A DNA stretch of 64,000 nt from Bimuria novae-zelandiae CBS 107.79 (taxonomy: Eukaryota; Ascomycota; Dothideomycetes; Pleosporales; Didymosphaeriaceae), in contig ML976665.1 in NCBI GenBank assembly GCA_010015655.1, forward strand, positions 977,149 to 1,041,148, written 5' to 3'. Under the pieces are notes generated by a model, which worked only from the letters and a program-made list of their open reading frames with translations, was not told where the DNA came from and did not search any database. The position numbers and the translations under genes were made by a program. Below, piece by piece: positions 15,908 to 27,812 of the stretch; the first letter of the stretch is position 1, and every line of letters starts with the position of its first letter.

Positions 15908-16612
15908 ATGGCCGACAAGGATTTCACATACTCGGATGTCAGCGAGCACTCTACCAAGAAGGATCTGTACATTGTGGTGCACGACAAGGTGTATAATGCG
16001 TCGAGCTTTGTGGATGAGCATCCGTAGGTGTTGCCCTCCTCACCCCCCGACCCTCCGCACTCTACCAGAGCGAGGTAATGGATGGATGTATTATTGATTG
16101 TGGATGGGTTGTGGGTAAGCAGAGGCTGACAAGTACACAGCGGAGGCGAAGAGGTCCTGCTCGATGTAGGCGGCCAGGACGCAACCGAGGCATTCGAGGA
16201 CGTAGGACACAGCGACGAGGCGCGCGAGATTTTGGAGGGGCTGTTGGTGGGCAAGCTGGAGCGGAAGGTACTTCCCCCCTCCCTCTTCACATCCTTTTCC
16301 TCACCTACATTTCATTCCCTTACCCCCATCGGCTGCCTACACCGCGACTTTATAAAATCCCACCCTCGAACCCCGCGCCCCCGGCACATCGCCGCAGCTT
16401 CCCACTATAAGCTTTGTATGTAGAGAGCAGATGTCTAACAGCGAGAACAGGAAGGCGATCCTAAGCCGAAATCCTACGCCCAGACCAACGCCTCCATCGC
16501 CAACTCTGAGGGTGCCTCTACGGGCGTCGGTCTCTACGCTATCGTGCTCATCGGCGCGGGCCTCGCGTTCGGCGCGTACAAGTATCTGCAGGCGCAACAG
16601 GGCGAGCAGTAG
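15908..16612 (+). CDS. Cytochrome b5, ER tail-anchored
   Basis: This small haem protein donates electrons to ER fatty-acid desaturases, sterol enzymes and some P450s. Exons 15908-16023, 16141-16267 and 16451-16612 join in phase to 134 residues, the usual size. The haem-binding core shows the HPGG motif at 38-41 (H38 axial ligand; the codon for its proline is split by intron 1) and the second axial histidine H62 in [10 protein letters not shown] short polar linker (about 82-103) precedes a C-terminal hydrophobic segment ([16 protein letters not shown]), typical of a tail anchor. The gene lies tail-to-tail with ENP2. Confidence 0.93.
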
Positions 16613-17061
16613 ACGCCCCGACATCTGGGCTACGACGAGTGCGGAATTGGGAGCTTCTTATAGGGGATGAGGGAGAGGGAGACAGATGGCCGGTGGTGTG
16701 GAGGGCGTATAATTTTGCGGGCACGCCCGGCTTCGATTGAGACAAGGACACGATTTAACATGGGAACGGGAGTGTTCTGCTTGGTAGCTGAGAATGGACG
16801 GGACGGAGAGGACGGGTTGATAGTGAATTCATAACACCATTTGCACCACATTATCTGTGCCTGACTGTTTTTCAATAAGATCCTTGGCGGCTACGTGCGG
16901 CAAGACATAGCACGCTCGAGTATCCCCATTGCGAACAATTACACGACGAGCGGTTGAGTCTAGACTAGGTCATTAATTCGCTTGAAGTATCCGAAGGGTA
17001 TCATTCAACAGCTGGACTACATCTACTACTTTTCCCTGCCCAGACCCACCACACTGGAGAT
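16613..17061. other. Convergent 3' intergenic region
   Basis: Spacer between the convergent cytochrome b5 and ENP2 stops. Nothing else is visible. Confidence 0.5.
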
Positions 17062-19399
17062 CTACATGCCCCTAAAAACATTATTGCTCGCGCTCCGCAT
17101 GCCCTTGTCCTTTCTCCGATCATGCCTCTGTCCCTGCGCACCATCCTTCTTCTTACCCTTTCCCTCAGGTTGGAACGTAATCTCCCGCTCACCCACCACC
17201 GACGTCGTTCCCTTACCAGTCGGTTTCTTCTCCTTGAGCTTCGACACTCGTGATCCGAAACTGCGATCGCGACTCGGCTCCGCCCTTCTAGACGACGAGG
17301 AGGAAACGACCATCTGCGGCTTCTTGCCCGACTTCTTGTACGACGACGTAGAGATGCGATTACTATCTATCTGGGGTTGCTTCTTCGCCTGTCTCGCTTG
17401 TCCAGCGTCGCTATCGTCAGAGTCCGACTCAGAGTCCGACGACCCGCGCCGCTCCTCGAGCGCTTCCTGCTCCACGGCGGTGAGGCCCTTGGGTATTCTG
17501 GTGTTCGTGGCGGGGTTGATAGCGTTGAACTCGTGGCTCTGCTCGTCGACTTCGAAGTCCTCGTCCTGGAATAGTCTTGCGAAACGCGGGTCGTTGAGTA
17601 CGCCCGCTTTCTCTTGTTCTGGCTCCGCGCCTTCGCCGACAGCCGGCGCCGTGGCCCCATCCGTATCGGCGCCGACGCCGGCGTCGAGCATCTCGTCATC
17701 GCCTCCCTTCTCCAGCACGCGTTTGGCGCGTCTCCGCTCGGCCTTGTCCTCGCGCTCAAGGATCTTCTCTGCCAGCTTGCGGTTGACTTTGACAGCGACC
17801 TTCTTGTTGCCTCGGATGCGGGATTCGCGTTCCTTTTGGATCTTCTCTTGGACGCTCTTTTGTCGCTGTTCCTGCCAGAGGTCAGGGTTCGAGATGAGGC
17901 GAGCTTCCTCGTACAGTTTCTGCCCGACGAAGTACCCGTGCATGTACGGTCGCAGGAGACTGGTCGTCCCGATGAGATGGTCGAGGTTGAGCTGGCGGAG
18001 CTGGTCCATTGTGAGGAACTTGAAGTTGTCGTAGACGTCACCTGCGGTAGACTTGTTGTATGAGTGTGGGTCGTTGGGATCTTCGGCCATCTCCTCAACG
18101 ATATTGTCGAGGAAGGTGCACCATCTGGGCGCGGGGCCGAGTTGGGGGATGAAGAAAGCGTGCTGTTGCTTGCCCTCGTTGGCGGTAAGGAGCATGCCGC
18201 TGTCTTTGCACCAGGCCACATTGTGCAGGTCCACAGAGGGTTCGACTGAGGTCCAGTGGGAACCGTCACGGGTGTCCCATATCTTGATGATGCGCTTGTC
18301 GGCGCTCAGGATCTTGGGATCACCGGGAGCCCGTGTAGAGTCTAGCCATATAAGGTCCTGAATTGGAAACGCTACAGAATAAAACGTTAGCTGGGTCTGG
18401 GGCAACGGGATATGGGTACGGAAATCTCACCATAGCCTTGGTCTTTTTTCAGCAGTGGCACGGGTGATCGTAGGTCATACAGCTGCACGATTCCGCTGGA
18501 GTTGCCCGTGGCTATTTCCAGACCTGATCGATGGAACTGTAACGCTGAGATCTCGGGTCGACCTTCCAATGCGTCATTCGGCGCAGAGAGTATGCCGACA
18601 CGGTTCCTTGATCGCGGATCCCAGAACTCCACCGTGCCTAGGCTCGTACCGAAGGCGAGCAAGTTGTGGCTGTCCTCGGCGATCGCGCCTACGTTCACGG
18701 CTCCAGCATTAATCCCACCCTGGAGAGATTTGGCACCGACTGAGGTCATGTCGTCGCCGCCCACGTCGACCTCGTAGCTCTTCATGAATCTTCCGACTTC
18801 CAAGTTCAGTCTGTAGACCTCGCCCGATCCTTCTTGATTGACACCAACGGACGGTATGAGGGCTTCCGCGGAGTGGCGGTCATACTGTAGATCTCTCCCG
18901 AAACGCGGTATTCGGGTGGAATAGTGAAGGCCACCTGCGGTGTGGAGCTCCACGGAGCGATCGGTCTGCAGGTGTACGGACTTGGTCCAGTCGGAGGACA
19001 GAAGCTGGAAGGTTTCGTTGAGGGTCTTCGTATGCCTTTCGAACGATAGCGCTAGCTGTGAGAGGTTGTGTACATGGATCTGAGGCCTGTAGGTGCCTGG
19101 CGACAGTTAGATGTATTCAGTTCAAGTCGTAGATGACGATAAAAGACCCCGACAGTCAGATCAGTCCGACCGAGGTCAAACGTACCAGTCGACATGATAT
19201 ATTCTCCATCTTCAGAGACCCGTACGCATTGGCTGGCCTCCTCGAACCCGAAATCTTGCAGTAATTCTACGCGCGACGCAAACGCGGCATCTTGCTTCAA
19301 ACTTCGCTTCCTTTTCCGCACTAGCCAGTCAGGCAGCGGTCGCGCCTCTGCGCCACTGATGGTGTAGACCGGGACTGCGGAGTCGTTGGATATCTTCAT
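17062..19399 (-). CDS. ENP2: Ribosome biogenesis WD-repeat protein ENP2 (NOL10 homologue)
   Basis: ENP2 is a nucleolar SSU-processome factor needed for 18S rRNA maturation. Exons on the minus strand are 19399-19186, 19096-18431 and 18371-17062; all phases agree and give 729 residues (yeast ENP2 is about 700). The N-terminal half is a WD-type propeller beginning VYTISG ... LPDWLVRKRKR, a hallmark start of the family. The conserved stretches LDSTRAPGDPKILSADKR and DNFKFLTMDQLRQLNLDHL follow. A NUC153 motif (NDPRFARLFQDEDFEVDE) sits at about residues 552-580, after a coiled, highly basic region. The C-terminus is Lys/Arg-rich, as expected for an RNA-associated protein. It is divergent from MED13, sharing about 710 bp of promoter. 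Confidence 0.95.
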
Positions 19400-20110
19400 G
19401 GTGAAGGTGAAGTGACCGCAGGAAAGTTGGCCGTCGCGTTGGCGGGCTGGTGGAGAAGAAGCGTTGGAAAAGCTCGTAAGTGTACCGTCGCTCCTGTATA
19501 ATGGTGGGTATTTCCATGCGGGCTCGATCGTGCAATCTACCGTACCGAACGGGCAAGGTATATGTGTGTGTGCGGCGAAAAAGCTGATGTTGAAACTGTG
19601 AAGATTTGTCCCACCATCGCGCAAGTCAAAAAGTTGGGGACCCGTGCGCAAGTGGGTCCACCACCTCCTCTCGGGATGGAGCCATGGCCGGCCGCCTTCA
19701 ACACCTCAGCATCGCGTGGGGACGTTCGACCTGCGCATCCCTGCCGATCCGTCGTCGCGCCGGTTTTTGACGTTGGCAAGCGGGCACATATTCCGCTGTT
19801 CGTATTCTCCTCACTGACGCGCCGCTCCTGTCTCCCCTGACAGCCTGTTATATCCGAATCGGGAACAAAGTGTGTTGCGCCATCTGCCGATTAGCTCGGC
19901 CAATATGGTCCAGCTGCGCGACACAGCGTGCCATGTCATAACCACCTCCCTCGAGTCCCGGAACCCCCAGTCGCGCCTTCCGTTACGGCCATAACCTCCA
20001 CACAGATCTCAGGGACACAGCGGTGTTGATGAAGGTACACAGCGCAAAGCCGGGATTGCACTTACGACACCAATACCACTTGAGCGTTCCATAGAGAGCC
20101 CGACTCTCTA
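19400..20110. promoter_or_regulatory. Shared ENP2/MED13 divergent promoter region
   Basis: The two start codons are 711 bp apart on opposite strands, so both promoters must lie here. A frame on the minus strand extends the ENP2 reading upstream (to 19651) but has no family resemblance. No clear TATA box was seen. Confidence 0.45.
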
Positions 20111-23100
20111 ATGGAATTTCTCAAGACCTGCAACACCAATGCGCAAGCTATCGTGCGTTCCCTGAACCCCGCCGTCTGTTCTGTGCTGACCTATTGTAGG
20201 GAGATTTTGAAGCCGTCGCATTCCAAGCCTTCTCAGTCGCGCGCAATCCCGCCCGCCAGTCGTCGACAACATTGGACTGGAACACGTCGGATGACATTCG
20301 GGCTGCCGAGGCCCAACTGCGTGAGGGAAACCACCTTGTCCTCCAGGATGCATCGCGGCCATGGTTGTGGTTGTTCTGGGCTGCTACTGCCGAACACGTG
20401 GGACAGCCGCCGCTCGATCTGCCGACACTGGACGACTACCGGTTCAACAGTGAGTGAAGCGCCCCACCCAATGTACACGACTAACAAGTCCAAGCGGAGC
20501 AATATGGCGTAGTGAAAGCGTCCGAGTTGGAACACCGAACCACGAGAAACGCTCGAAATACAGCCTTGTCTGCCTCTACCAGCTCTCCCGTGACCCCGCG
20601 ACCACAAAAGGGACTGCAGACTGGTACCTCCCAGTCGCAAAACGGTAGCCAGGCTGGGGCATCAGAACCGCAACAGCACGATGCTGTGGCTATCTATGGG
20701 CTGTTCACCGCTGCTGTGGTTGCTTTGGTTTCCTTCCGCCTAGTGAAAGACTACAACGCAGTTGCTTTGAATTACCGCACTTTTGCCTCGTCTTCTGCCG
20801 TCCAGCAGGACTCCGCTTCTCACCAGTACAGTAGACAAGCTCCTCTCCGACTTACTAACGTGGACGCAATTTGGGCCACCACAGGCACACTGGTGGTCTC
20901 GACTCTTTCGTTGACCAGGCCAGACGTTCACTGCTTAGCCGACACTTCCGCGGATGATGAACAGAATCGTCTCATAGGCAAATGCATTCGCGTCGCTCCA
21001 AATGGTACTCTCGCCAAGATCATGAGCTTCGCCGACCCTATAGACTCTATCGCCAATGATGCCAGCCAGCGTTTGCAACGAAAACGGGCCAAAGTCAGCC
21101 CTCTCGAAAGAGGCATCGAAAAGTGGAAGGCTAGCGTAACACGTTGGCTGGCATGGAAGGGCTACACTCTTGCATCCCTTGACAAGAAAAGTGCATGGGT
21201 CAGGATTCAATTTGCCCATCCCAGCCAGTCTGTGGCATCCAGTTCAGGCTTTTTTAGGCCGGCGCGAGAGGTCCTTTGGCCTCGGGCACTGTGCTTCCAC
21301 TTCGACGATGTGGAGGTGGAAGTGCACCCACCTACAGCCCTCGATGCACTGTTGATAAAAGAAAGTGATGCGCTGTCTTGGTTTGAAACCCCTGATTCCA
21401 AAGGCTTCGTCGATCCATTGGACCTTGCGCAGGAATGGTTTCTGGGGAAAGCAGAGCGCGACAAGATCCTGGAAGCTCAGCGTAAAGCCAAAAAGGCCGC
21501 AGAGGATGCTGCTCGAGCCAAGGAAGAGACCCGCAATACATTACCCTCGTCGCCCATATATGCTCGAGCTGTGGCGTACGGCGAACTTCAGAGCGTCAGC
21601 GGTGTGTACCCGACTCCACCTGATGGAGTTCTGCCGGGAACTGTGGCATCTTGTGGCGACACTCCGAGTGTTTCTGGTCTAGCTACTAATATCATCTTAG
21701 CACCTGGCGACAAGAATCCGGCAATCAACCTCTCCGGCCCCCAAGAATTCAATACCGACGACAGACCACACGAGTCTCCGACGTCGCCGGATGTGGCTAT
21801 GCAGTACGAGGACTACAATGCTGACAATCATGACGATCTTTTTGAAGAAATGGAAGAGGGTAATTTCGAGGAGGGGAATGGTGTGACTGACGCGGATTTC
21901 AACTTTTTCGACGACCCTGATGGGGACGATATCATTATGCACGATGCTCCACAAGTCGAGGAAACAGGGAAAGCATCTGAAGTGATGATCGAAGAGGATA
22001 ACGTGTTGGCGGCTCCTGAAGTCACTGTGAAGGATGAGCCACCAGATCCTATGGCTGCGCTGGAATTTGCTCTGGCTTCAGCATCCGCCAACACCGAACA
22101 GGAAACCCAAATCCAAGCTACGGAACAAGCCTCGTACAAGAAAGAATCTACGGCTTCGGAATGGGTGCAGAAACAGCCCAATCTTCCGGAACCAAATACG
22201 CAAGCTCTTGTTTTGACTACGAAGGCATACACTCCTCCGCTTAGCCCGCGTTTCATCGAGAAGACCTTGTTGCCTTCACCGGAAGAGAAGGCACCGCAAA
22301 ATCTGCCTCCCAGTCAGCACCGAGACAGTGTCTTCGACCCGCTCACATTCAACCGTAAGATGAGCCTTTCGGATGCCAAGTACAAAGAGGGCCGCTTTGG
22401 CTTTGCGGGCGAAAAGCCCAAATCGATAAATAAAAGAGATGAGACCCGACCAAAGAGTTTGCGCGATCTTCCTCTTTTGGCGAAACTTCGATATGCCATG
22501 GGTGTAGCCTCATCCAATCGCAATCTGATCAATTCACCGTCAGATGAATCTGACAATGACGATTCGGATGCAACAAGCGAATCCTTGTTAGATAGCGAGG
22601 ACGAAGTGGATGATGTCGCGCCCATGCCTTTCACGGGTAGTTTGATCATACCGACCAAGCGCAAGTTGCCTACTGAGAGTGTCGCCACCCCGCTTTCTGC
22701 TACTTCATTCGCCGATTCCTTTGATAGTGATTTCGGGGATTTAGTGGGACTCCAGACTGACGATTCAGCTCTGGTTGCCCTCGAACCAACGGCATGGGAC
22801 TGGGCGTTGGTGGATCACCCTCCGCCAACCGAGCGAGCTCCCAGCGGTACGCGGTGGGCTCTGCCCGTCTTTGCGCCTTCCTTCTCGTCGGTACCGAACA
22901 CGCCGACCTCGCAACCGGACTTGGCCATTAATCTCATCGACGAGAAGCCCATGAGCGGAAAAGACAGCATTGCAATTGCTCAGATGGTGACCCATCAGAT
23001 TGTGTCGGCGACATTGGATATCTTTCAAGAAAGCTCATCTGCCTTCTCTTTTGATGAACCGACCTCTGAGGCTCAATGGCATAGCGCAGTCAAAACCATC

Positions 23101-25026
23101 TTTCCAAGAGCGGTGGACTGCAGCGTGGCAGAGCTGGCGGCCGTCCAGGACGCGTTCCCAGACATGTCGGCTCAGATGAAAGGACCGCAGAGACCCCCAC
23201 CACGCAGACCAAACGAGACTGCTACCGCGCTCGGTCACCATATGGTCCAGCTGAATCCGCCATACGTCCGCGTGAGGCGTGCAGATACACTATGGGACTT
23301 ACTGCCTCCGGCCATTCCCTTCTGGGAGACACTGGGTCTTGGGCCCTGCAGCCCGTGCAAGAATGTCGTTGCATTTGGCATTTACCCTTACAGTGAGGCG
23401 TTAAAACCATGCGTGGCAAGCTTCCTCGACAACATGCAAATGGCATTCGACGGCTGCAAGTTGGGTAACCACGCACGAGTGGACACGGTAGACGAGTACG
23501 CCAGTGGCCTCGTCCCTTGCAAAATTACCGGCCAAGCGTCAGCGCGAACCATTTGCAAAGCCATGAGAGATACATGCGTGCAGCTGAGCAAAGTCCTGGC
23601 CACCAAACACGCACAGATGCGAGATAAGGACGAGTCGAAGATTGACGCTTTCGTCATCTACATGATAAACCCATTCAATCGACCTTCGGCCATTTGGGAA
23701 CTATGTTCTGCTTTCTGGGCTCTCTTCCAGTCTTACCAGCAAGGTCCACAAAGTCGGCCTGATCAGGTACAGAAACCTGACCTCGTGCTCCAGATTGTGC
23801 CAATCAGTTATATTGCTTCATGCGAGGCACCGGTCATTCTAGACGCGAGCATTTACGCGAACCTTGCACGGGAGGTGTACGACCGATGTCCACCAAGCGC
23901 ACCGAGCGAAGATAAGCTGCCGCTCAACATTTACTCGGCGCCATCATTGCAATTGGAAGAAACAATCCCGCGAAACATACAATTTAAGCTCACCGCAGAC
24001 ACACCACAGGATCTGATGCGGGAGAATTCATACATGCATATTGGCTACGCGATCAGTCTCGACGGGACGTGGGTGACTGCAGCCTGGAGCGATACCTGCG
24101 GGAAGTCTCAGACGGTTGTCTCCTACAATCTGGGGACGCGTCCGTTCACTGATATTGCCAAAGAGATTTGGCAGACTACCATCGAGATTCTTCAAGTGCG
24201 AAGAGTTACTTGGCGCGTTTGCATAGCGAAGGCGGGTGTTATGGAAAGGGAAGAGCTGGAAGCCTGGGTGTTTCTCGTCTCATGTCCTACAGTTCTCAGT
24301 CTTTTCACTACGCTTCTCACGGTCGACTCCGAACCACACCTCAAATTTACACCTCCAGTGCCACCAGGCAACGCCTCTGCGGTTGGTCAACCCTCAGCCA
24401 ATACACCAGACTCCACGCCTCAAGCCGGGGTGTCCCCTGAACAGGGCCTCACGCCAGCAGCAACGCCCGCTGTTGAAACGCCTGCGGACCCTACCTCCGA
24501 CCCCGATGCCCGCCTCGTCGACCTCACCGACGAAAGCTGGGGCATCATTCTCGCGCACCGCCTGCACAACTCACACTCGATCAACGAATACCGTCCAGCC
24601 CTTATCTCCGGTCTCCTCGTCAAGCGCGGCACCTCACCCGCTCATCCCGCTCCGCCTTCCTCCCCCGACCCGCTTCCAGGCCCTATTATAATCGGCGTAA
24701 ACATCCTCTGGATGGGTGCCGTGAACCCAACGCGCGCCGCTACATCGCCGTTTCCCTCGTCCAGTGACGGCATCTCTCCCGGCGGACAAGCGCAGAGCCC
24801 CGGTCCAGGCCAGGAGCCAAGGTACAACAGTTTGACGTGGACGCCCACTCCGCAGGCAAGGGCCGCGGCGGAGAATCTGATGAAGGAGGTGCTGGGACAA
24901 TTTCGCGGGTTGGGCACGCTGGCAAGGTTGAGGGGCGTGAAAGGGTCCAGGCATGGGGCTGTGCCGTGGCATGTGGCGGTCGCGTTGAGAGGGGTTAGGG
25001 GGTTGGTGAGGACGGTGCCGAATTGA
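20111..25026 (+). CDS. SSN2: Mediator kinase-module subunit MED13 (SSN2/SRB9)
   Basis: MED13 is the large subunit that docks the CDK8 kinase module onto core Mediator in the nucleus. Exons 20111-20152, 20200-20449 and 20495-25026 join in phase to 1607 residues. The first exon encodes only MEFLKTCNTNAQAI, and exon 2 continues GDFEAVA and later NHLVLQDASRPWLWLF, the characteristic Med13 N-terminal domain of ascomycetes. The middle is acidic, Ser/Pro-rich and presumably disordered. The C-terminal third is the conserved Med13 C domain, ending AVPWHVAVALRGVRGLV. Two tiny 5' exons are typical of this gene and would be missed by simple frame searching. Confidence 0.95.
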
Positions 25027-25267
25027 ATCTCTGCGAGGGTGGTATATGTGCATTTTTGGTGTATTGGTGTTTTGGGTATCTAATTTTTTGGATAGGGTTG
25101 GGACGGGATTGGGATATTTGTATCTTTGCAAGGCGTTCGGGATCTTGATGACCTTACTGGAAATGGATGGTCTATGAGGAATGGGATAGTAGCAGCGCGC
25201 CGTGCTTCAGCGTTACGATCTCACAAAATCAAATCGAGTATTAATCATATAATTCCTCGAGGGGGGT

Positions 25268-25883
25268 TTAGTTCTCAATTCCCAAATGATCAACCCTGTG
25301 CGTCTGGCTCGCTTTGATCTTTCCCTGACTCCGCGCTTGGCCTATTTCCCGCGCCTTCTCTCGCTTTGCACTGTCGTGCGTGGCGCCCTGCGCGTAGGCG
25401 GTGCCGGTGCCGGCTGCGTGGCCTGAGGCTGCCGCTGTGCACACATTTAGTACGACTTTCGTCATTTCTCACGGAGAAGAAGATTGGAAGGGTGGGAGAG
25501 TGGGATGGAAGGAAGGAGGGGAAGAAGATGGGAGGCGGACCTTTGTCGTGGGTATCTTCGATGCTGTGCTTCGACCCGTCGGGTGCGGTGTGCGTTTCTT
25601 TGCGCTTGGTCGAGGTGAAGGCGCCTGAGAGGGCGGCGAAGAGGTTGAGGTTTAGCCCGGCCTGTTCACTGGTCGTCAGGTACACTGGGCTGCACGTGAA
25701 ACGGAACTGAACGAAGATGTAGACGGCAAGGACAAAGAAGCACAGCAGGGAAAGGCGGCATACAGAAGCGCTCGCACTCGAATGGTGCTCCTCTGTCTCG
25801 ACGTCGCGCGCGTACTGCTCTTCCGCTTTGTGCTGCTGCGCTTGGTGCTGCTGTTGCTCTTTCTTGGTGACGGCGCGGGACAT
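25268..25883 (-). CDS. Small single-pass membrane protein, function unknown
   Basis: I do not recognise this protein. The ATG at 25883 sits in an excellent context (CCACC before ATG) and opens a Gln/Lys/Glu-rich hydrophilic start, then a hydrophobic segment (LSLLCFFVLAVYIFVQF) at about residues 45-61. Read as one frame it runs into low-complexity Pro/Ser/Phe sequence. A better model splices 25541 to 25434: it removes 106 nt with a TACTAAAT branch site, keeps phase and gives 169 residues ending DHLGIEN. The donor (GTCCGC) is unusual, so the 3' half is uncertain. The neighbours MED13 and SWF1 give no functional hint. Confidence 0.5.
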
Positions 25884-26180
25884 GGTGGGCAAAACGAAAA
25901 CAAAAGATGAAGACTGTGTTACGATAAACTAAGATTGAGCTACGGGAGTTGTTCTAAACTAGCGGGAAGCTGTACTCCCGCAATGTATATATATCGGCCG
26001 TGGTGTTGTGGTTGTGGTGCTGATACATGATGTCATAGTCGTTGCGGGCTGGGACGCGGGTGTAAGCGAACCGGTTTTCGAGCGTAGGGTGATGCATCCT
26101 GGGGACGATCTTGGACCCTTTGAGGGGCGTATTGCGCAACACGAGGACGTCGTGTGTTATCGCGCGATGAAGGGTTGGGT

Positions 26181-27538
26181 CTAGTGCGCGAGGATCTCGA
26201 GCAGGTTGTCCCAGAAACCCAAGTCGTAGACGTTCTCCACGTCCGCAAGATCCCATGTCCGCTCGAAACTGTCTTTGTCTGCAACGGCTTTGATCCGAGG
26301 CGGTAGGCTTGTGGGTGCCTGCCCGTTCGTTGTACGGACGAGAATGTGTCTACTTTCTGCCGGCCATGTCGTTGGCGGCTCTTCATCTTCGGGCGGGGTC
26401 TCGGGCGGAGTGGGTATCGGGTTTGAAGGAGACGAAGAATGCGCCGTGTCTCCAGGACCCACGCCTTTTGGACGATAGTCGCGCATTGTTTCTGGCTTGC
26501 GTTTGCCGAGGAAGACACTACCTTCTGCGATCTCGTCAACCCAGTCTGCCCATTTAGAGCTTTCATTCGTCGTCATGCCCGCGTAGACGAGGTAGAGCTG
26601 GTACCCGAGGAGGCCGAGAGGAAGAGGCCAGGTGAGGAGAGCGAGAAGCCCAACGCCTGCTGCGGAGACACCGCCTTCGTCAATGTATATGCTGACGTAC
26701 GTGAGGAAGTAGTGGAGTTTCTTCTCGCCGTGTGTACCCCAGCTGGAGGGATTGGACCCAGGACTGGGCCTGAATTTGTACCAGTGTTCATATCTTGCGT
26801 ATTGCTTCTCCACCCTGGGACCTAGGGCAAAGTATGCGAGGTAGGCGCCGTAGGCTAGTAAGATGGCCGTGGATAGTAGCAGAGCGAGGAACCACTTGTG
26901 ATTGCCGCGACCGACGCAATTGTTGACCCATACACAATGATGATCCGCTCGAGCGACACAGCTCTTGCATATGCTACAGTGCTTGCTGCGCGCCGGCTTG
27001 TTGAACTTGCACGTCCGGCATGCGTTGCCGGGATAGAACAGGATCCTGTCGTAAGGATAGTGGCGCATCTGAGCAGCATGGTTCAGCTCTGTAATTAGGG
27101 TCTCTGGGTTTCTTTTTGCGCACAGATACGTGAAGTAGTATGGCTGCGGTAGGAGCACGATGACGAGCAGTTTGTGGCGCAGAGGGAGCAAGCTCCAAAC
27201 GGCAGGTACGAAAAGACCGGCGGAAGCTGTGATGAGGCCGAGGAAGAAGACCATGACCACCGGGTGCTTCTCGTTCATGAGATAGTGGCCCAGACGGGCG
27301 CCGCCACTGGTAATGCGGCCATTCGTGAGGAGGACATCGAGCGTGCGGAGCGCGGACGGTATGCGGTGGACGAGCAGGCGGTGGCAGAAGCCAATAGGCG
27401 TGTTCCTATGGTAAGTCAGTATGCGCTATGCACGGGAAGATTGGCATACCTGAAAGCTGGCGTGCGGCCGAAGAAGGCAATAAAGGTCAGAACCGAGACT
27501 GTCACTGCGAAGGTGACTATGGTGCGCACGATGGTCAT
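26181..27538 (-). CDS. SWF1: DHHC palmitoyltransferase SWF1
   Basis: SWF1 S-acylates cysteines next to transmembrane segments (for example SNAREs) in the ER. Exon 1 is 27538-27450 and exon 2 is 27405-26181; the split AG|G arginine codon and the phases agree, giving 437 residues. The N-terminus begins MTIVRTIVTFAV and is a membrane segment. Two further hydrophobic stretches precede the Cys-rich domain (NACRTC at 157-162 ... CSICKSCVAR) with DHHC at 184-187, the active-site motif, then two more membrane segments and a cytosolic tail. The first exon is too short to show up as an independent frame. The ATG lies 275 bp from the divergent RAP1 start. Confidence 0.93.
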
Positions 27539-27812
27539 GGTGAAGGTAAGCCGGGATGTGCGCGCATGGTGGGGTAACGGCACTGGCTTTCACGCTCGTT
27601 ACAATAGCGGTGTCTACCGAAGTTGCCCTATCTGTCAACTATTCGTCCGTTCCATCACGTCTCGAGTCCACCGCCGCTGTTGTGAAGTGAATAAAGAAGC
27701 GAAGGCGGCGGATGCCAAGAACCCCGCGTGAACACGCGTTTGCCGACCAACGCGTCTACGACAACACGCCCTCTGCCGATCCACGCGTGAACCCCCACCA
27801 CATCGTCCCCAA
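27539..27812. promoter_or_regulatory. Shared SWF1/RAP1 divergent promoter
   Basis: Only 274 bp separate the two opposite start codons, so both promoters lie here. The space contains one copy of the dispersed repeat also found at 5345-6165. Confidence 0.5.
27601..27685 (+). repeat. Fifth copy of the dispersed repeat, in a promoter
   Basis: The words CCCTATCTGTCAACTATTCG, CATCACGTCTCGAGTCCACC and GCCGCTGTT match, in the same order and spacing, the copy at 6061-6165. By eye about four in five positions agree over 80 bp. No direct repeats at its ends were identified. Confidence 0.55.

Noticed and set aside
17367..18269. 300-codon minus-strand frame inside ENP2
   Set aside because: It is a shadow of the third ENP2 exon in another phase; its Ser/Arg/Thr-rich text has no domain.
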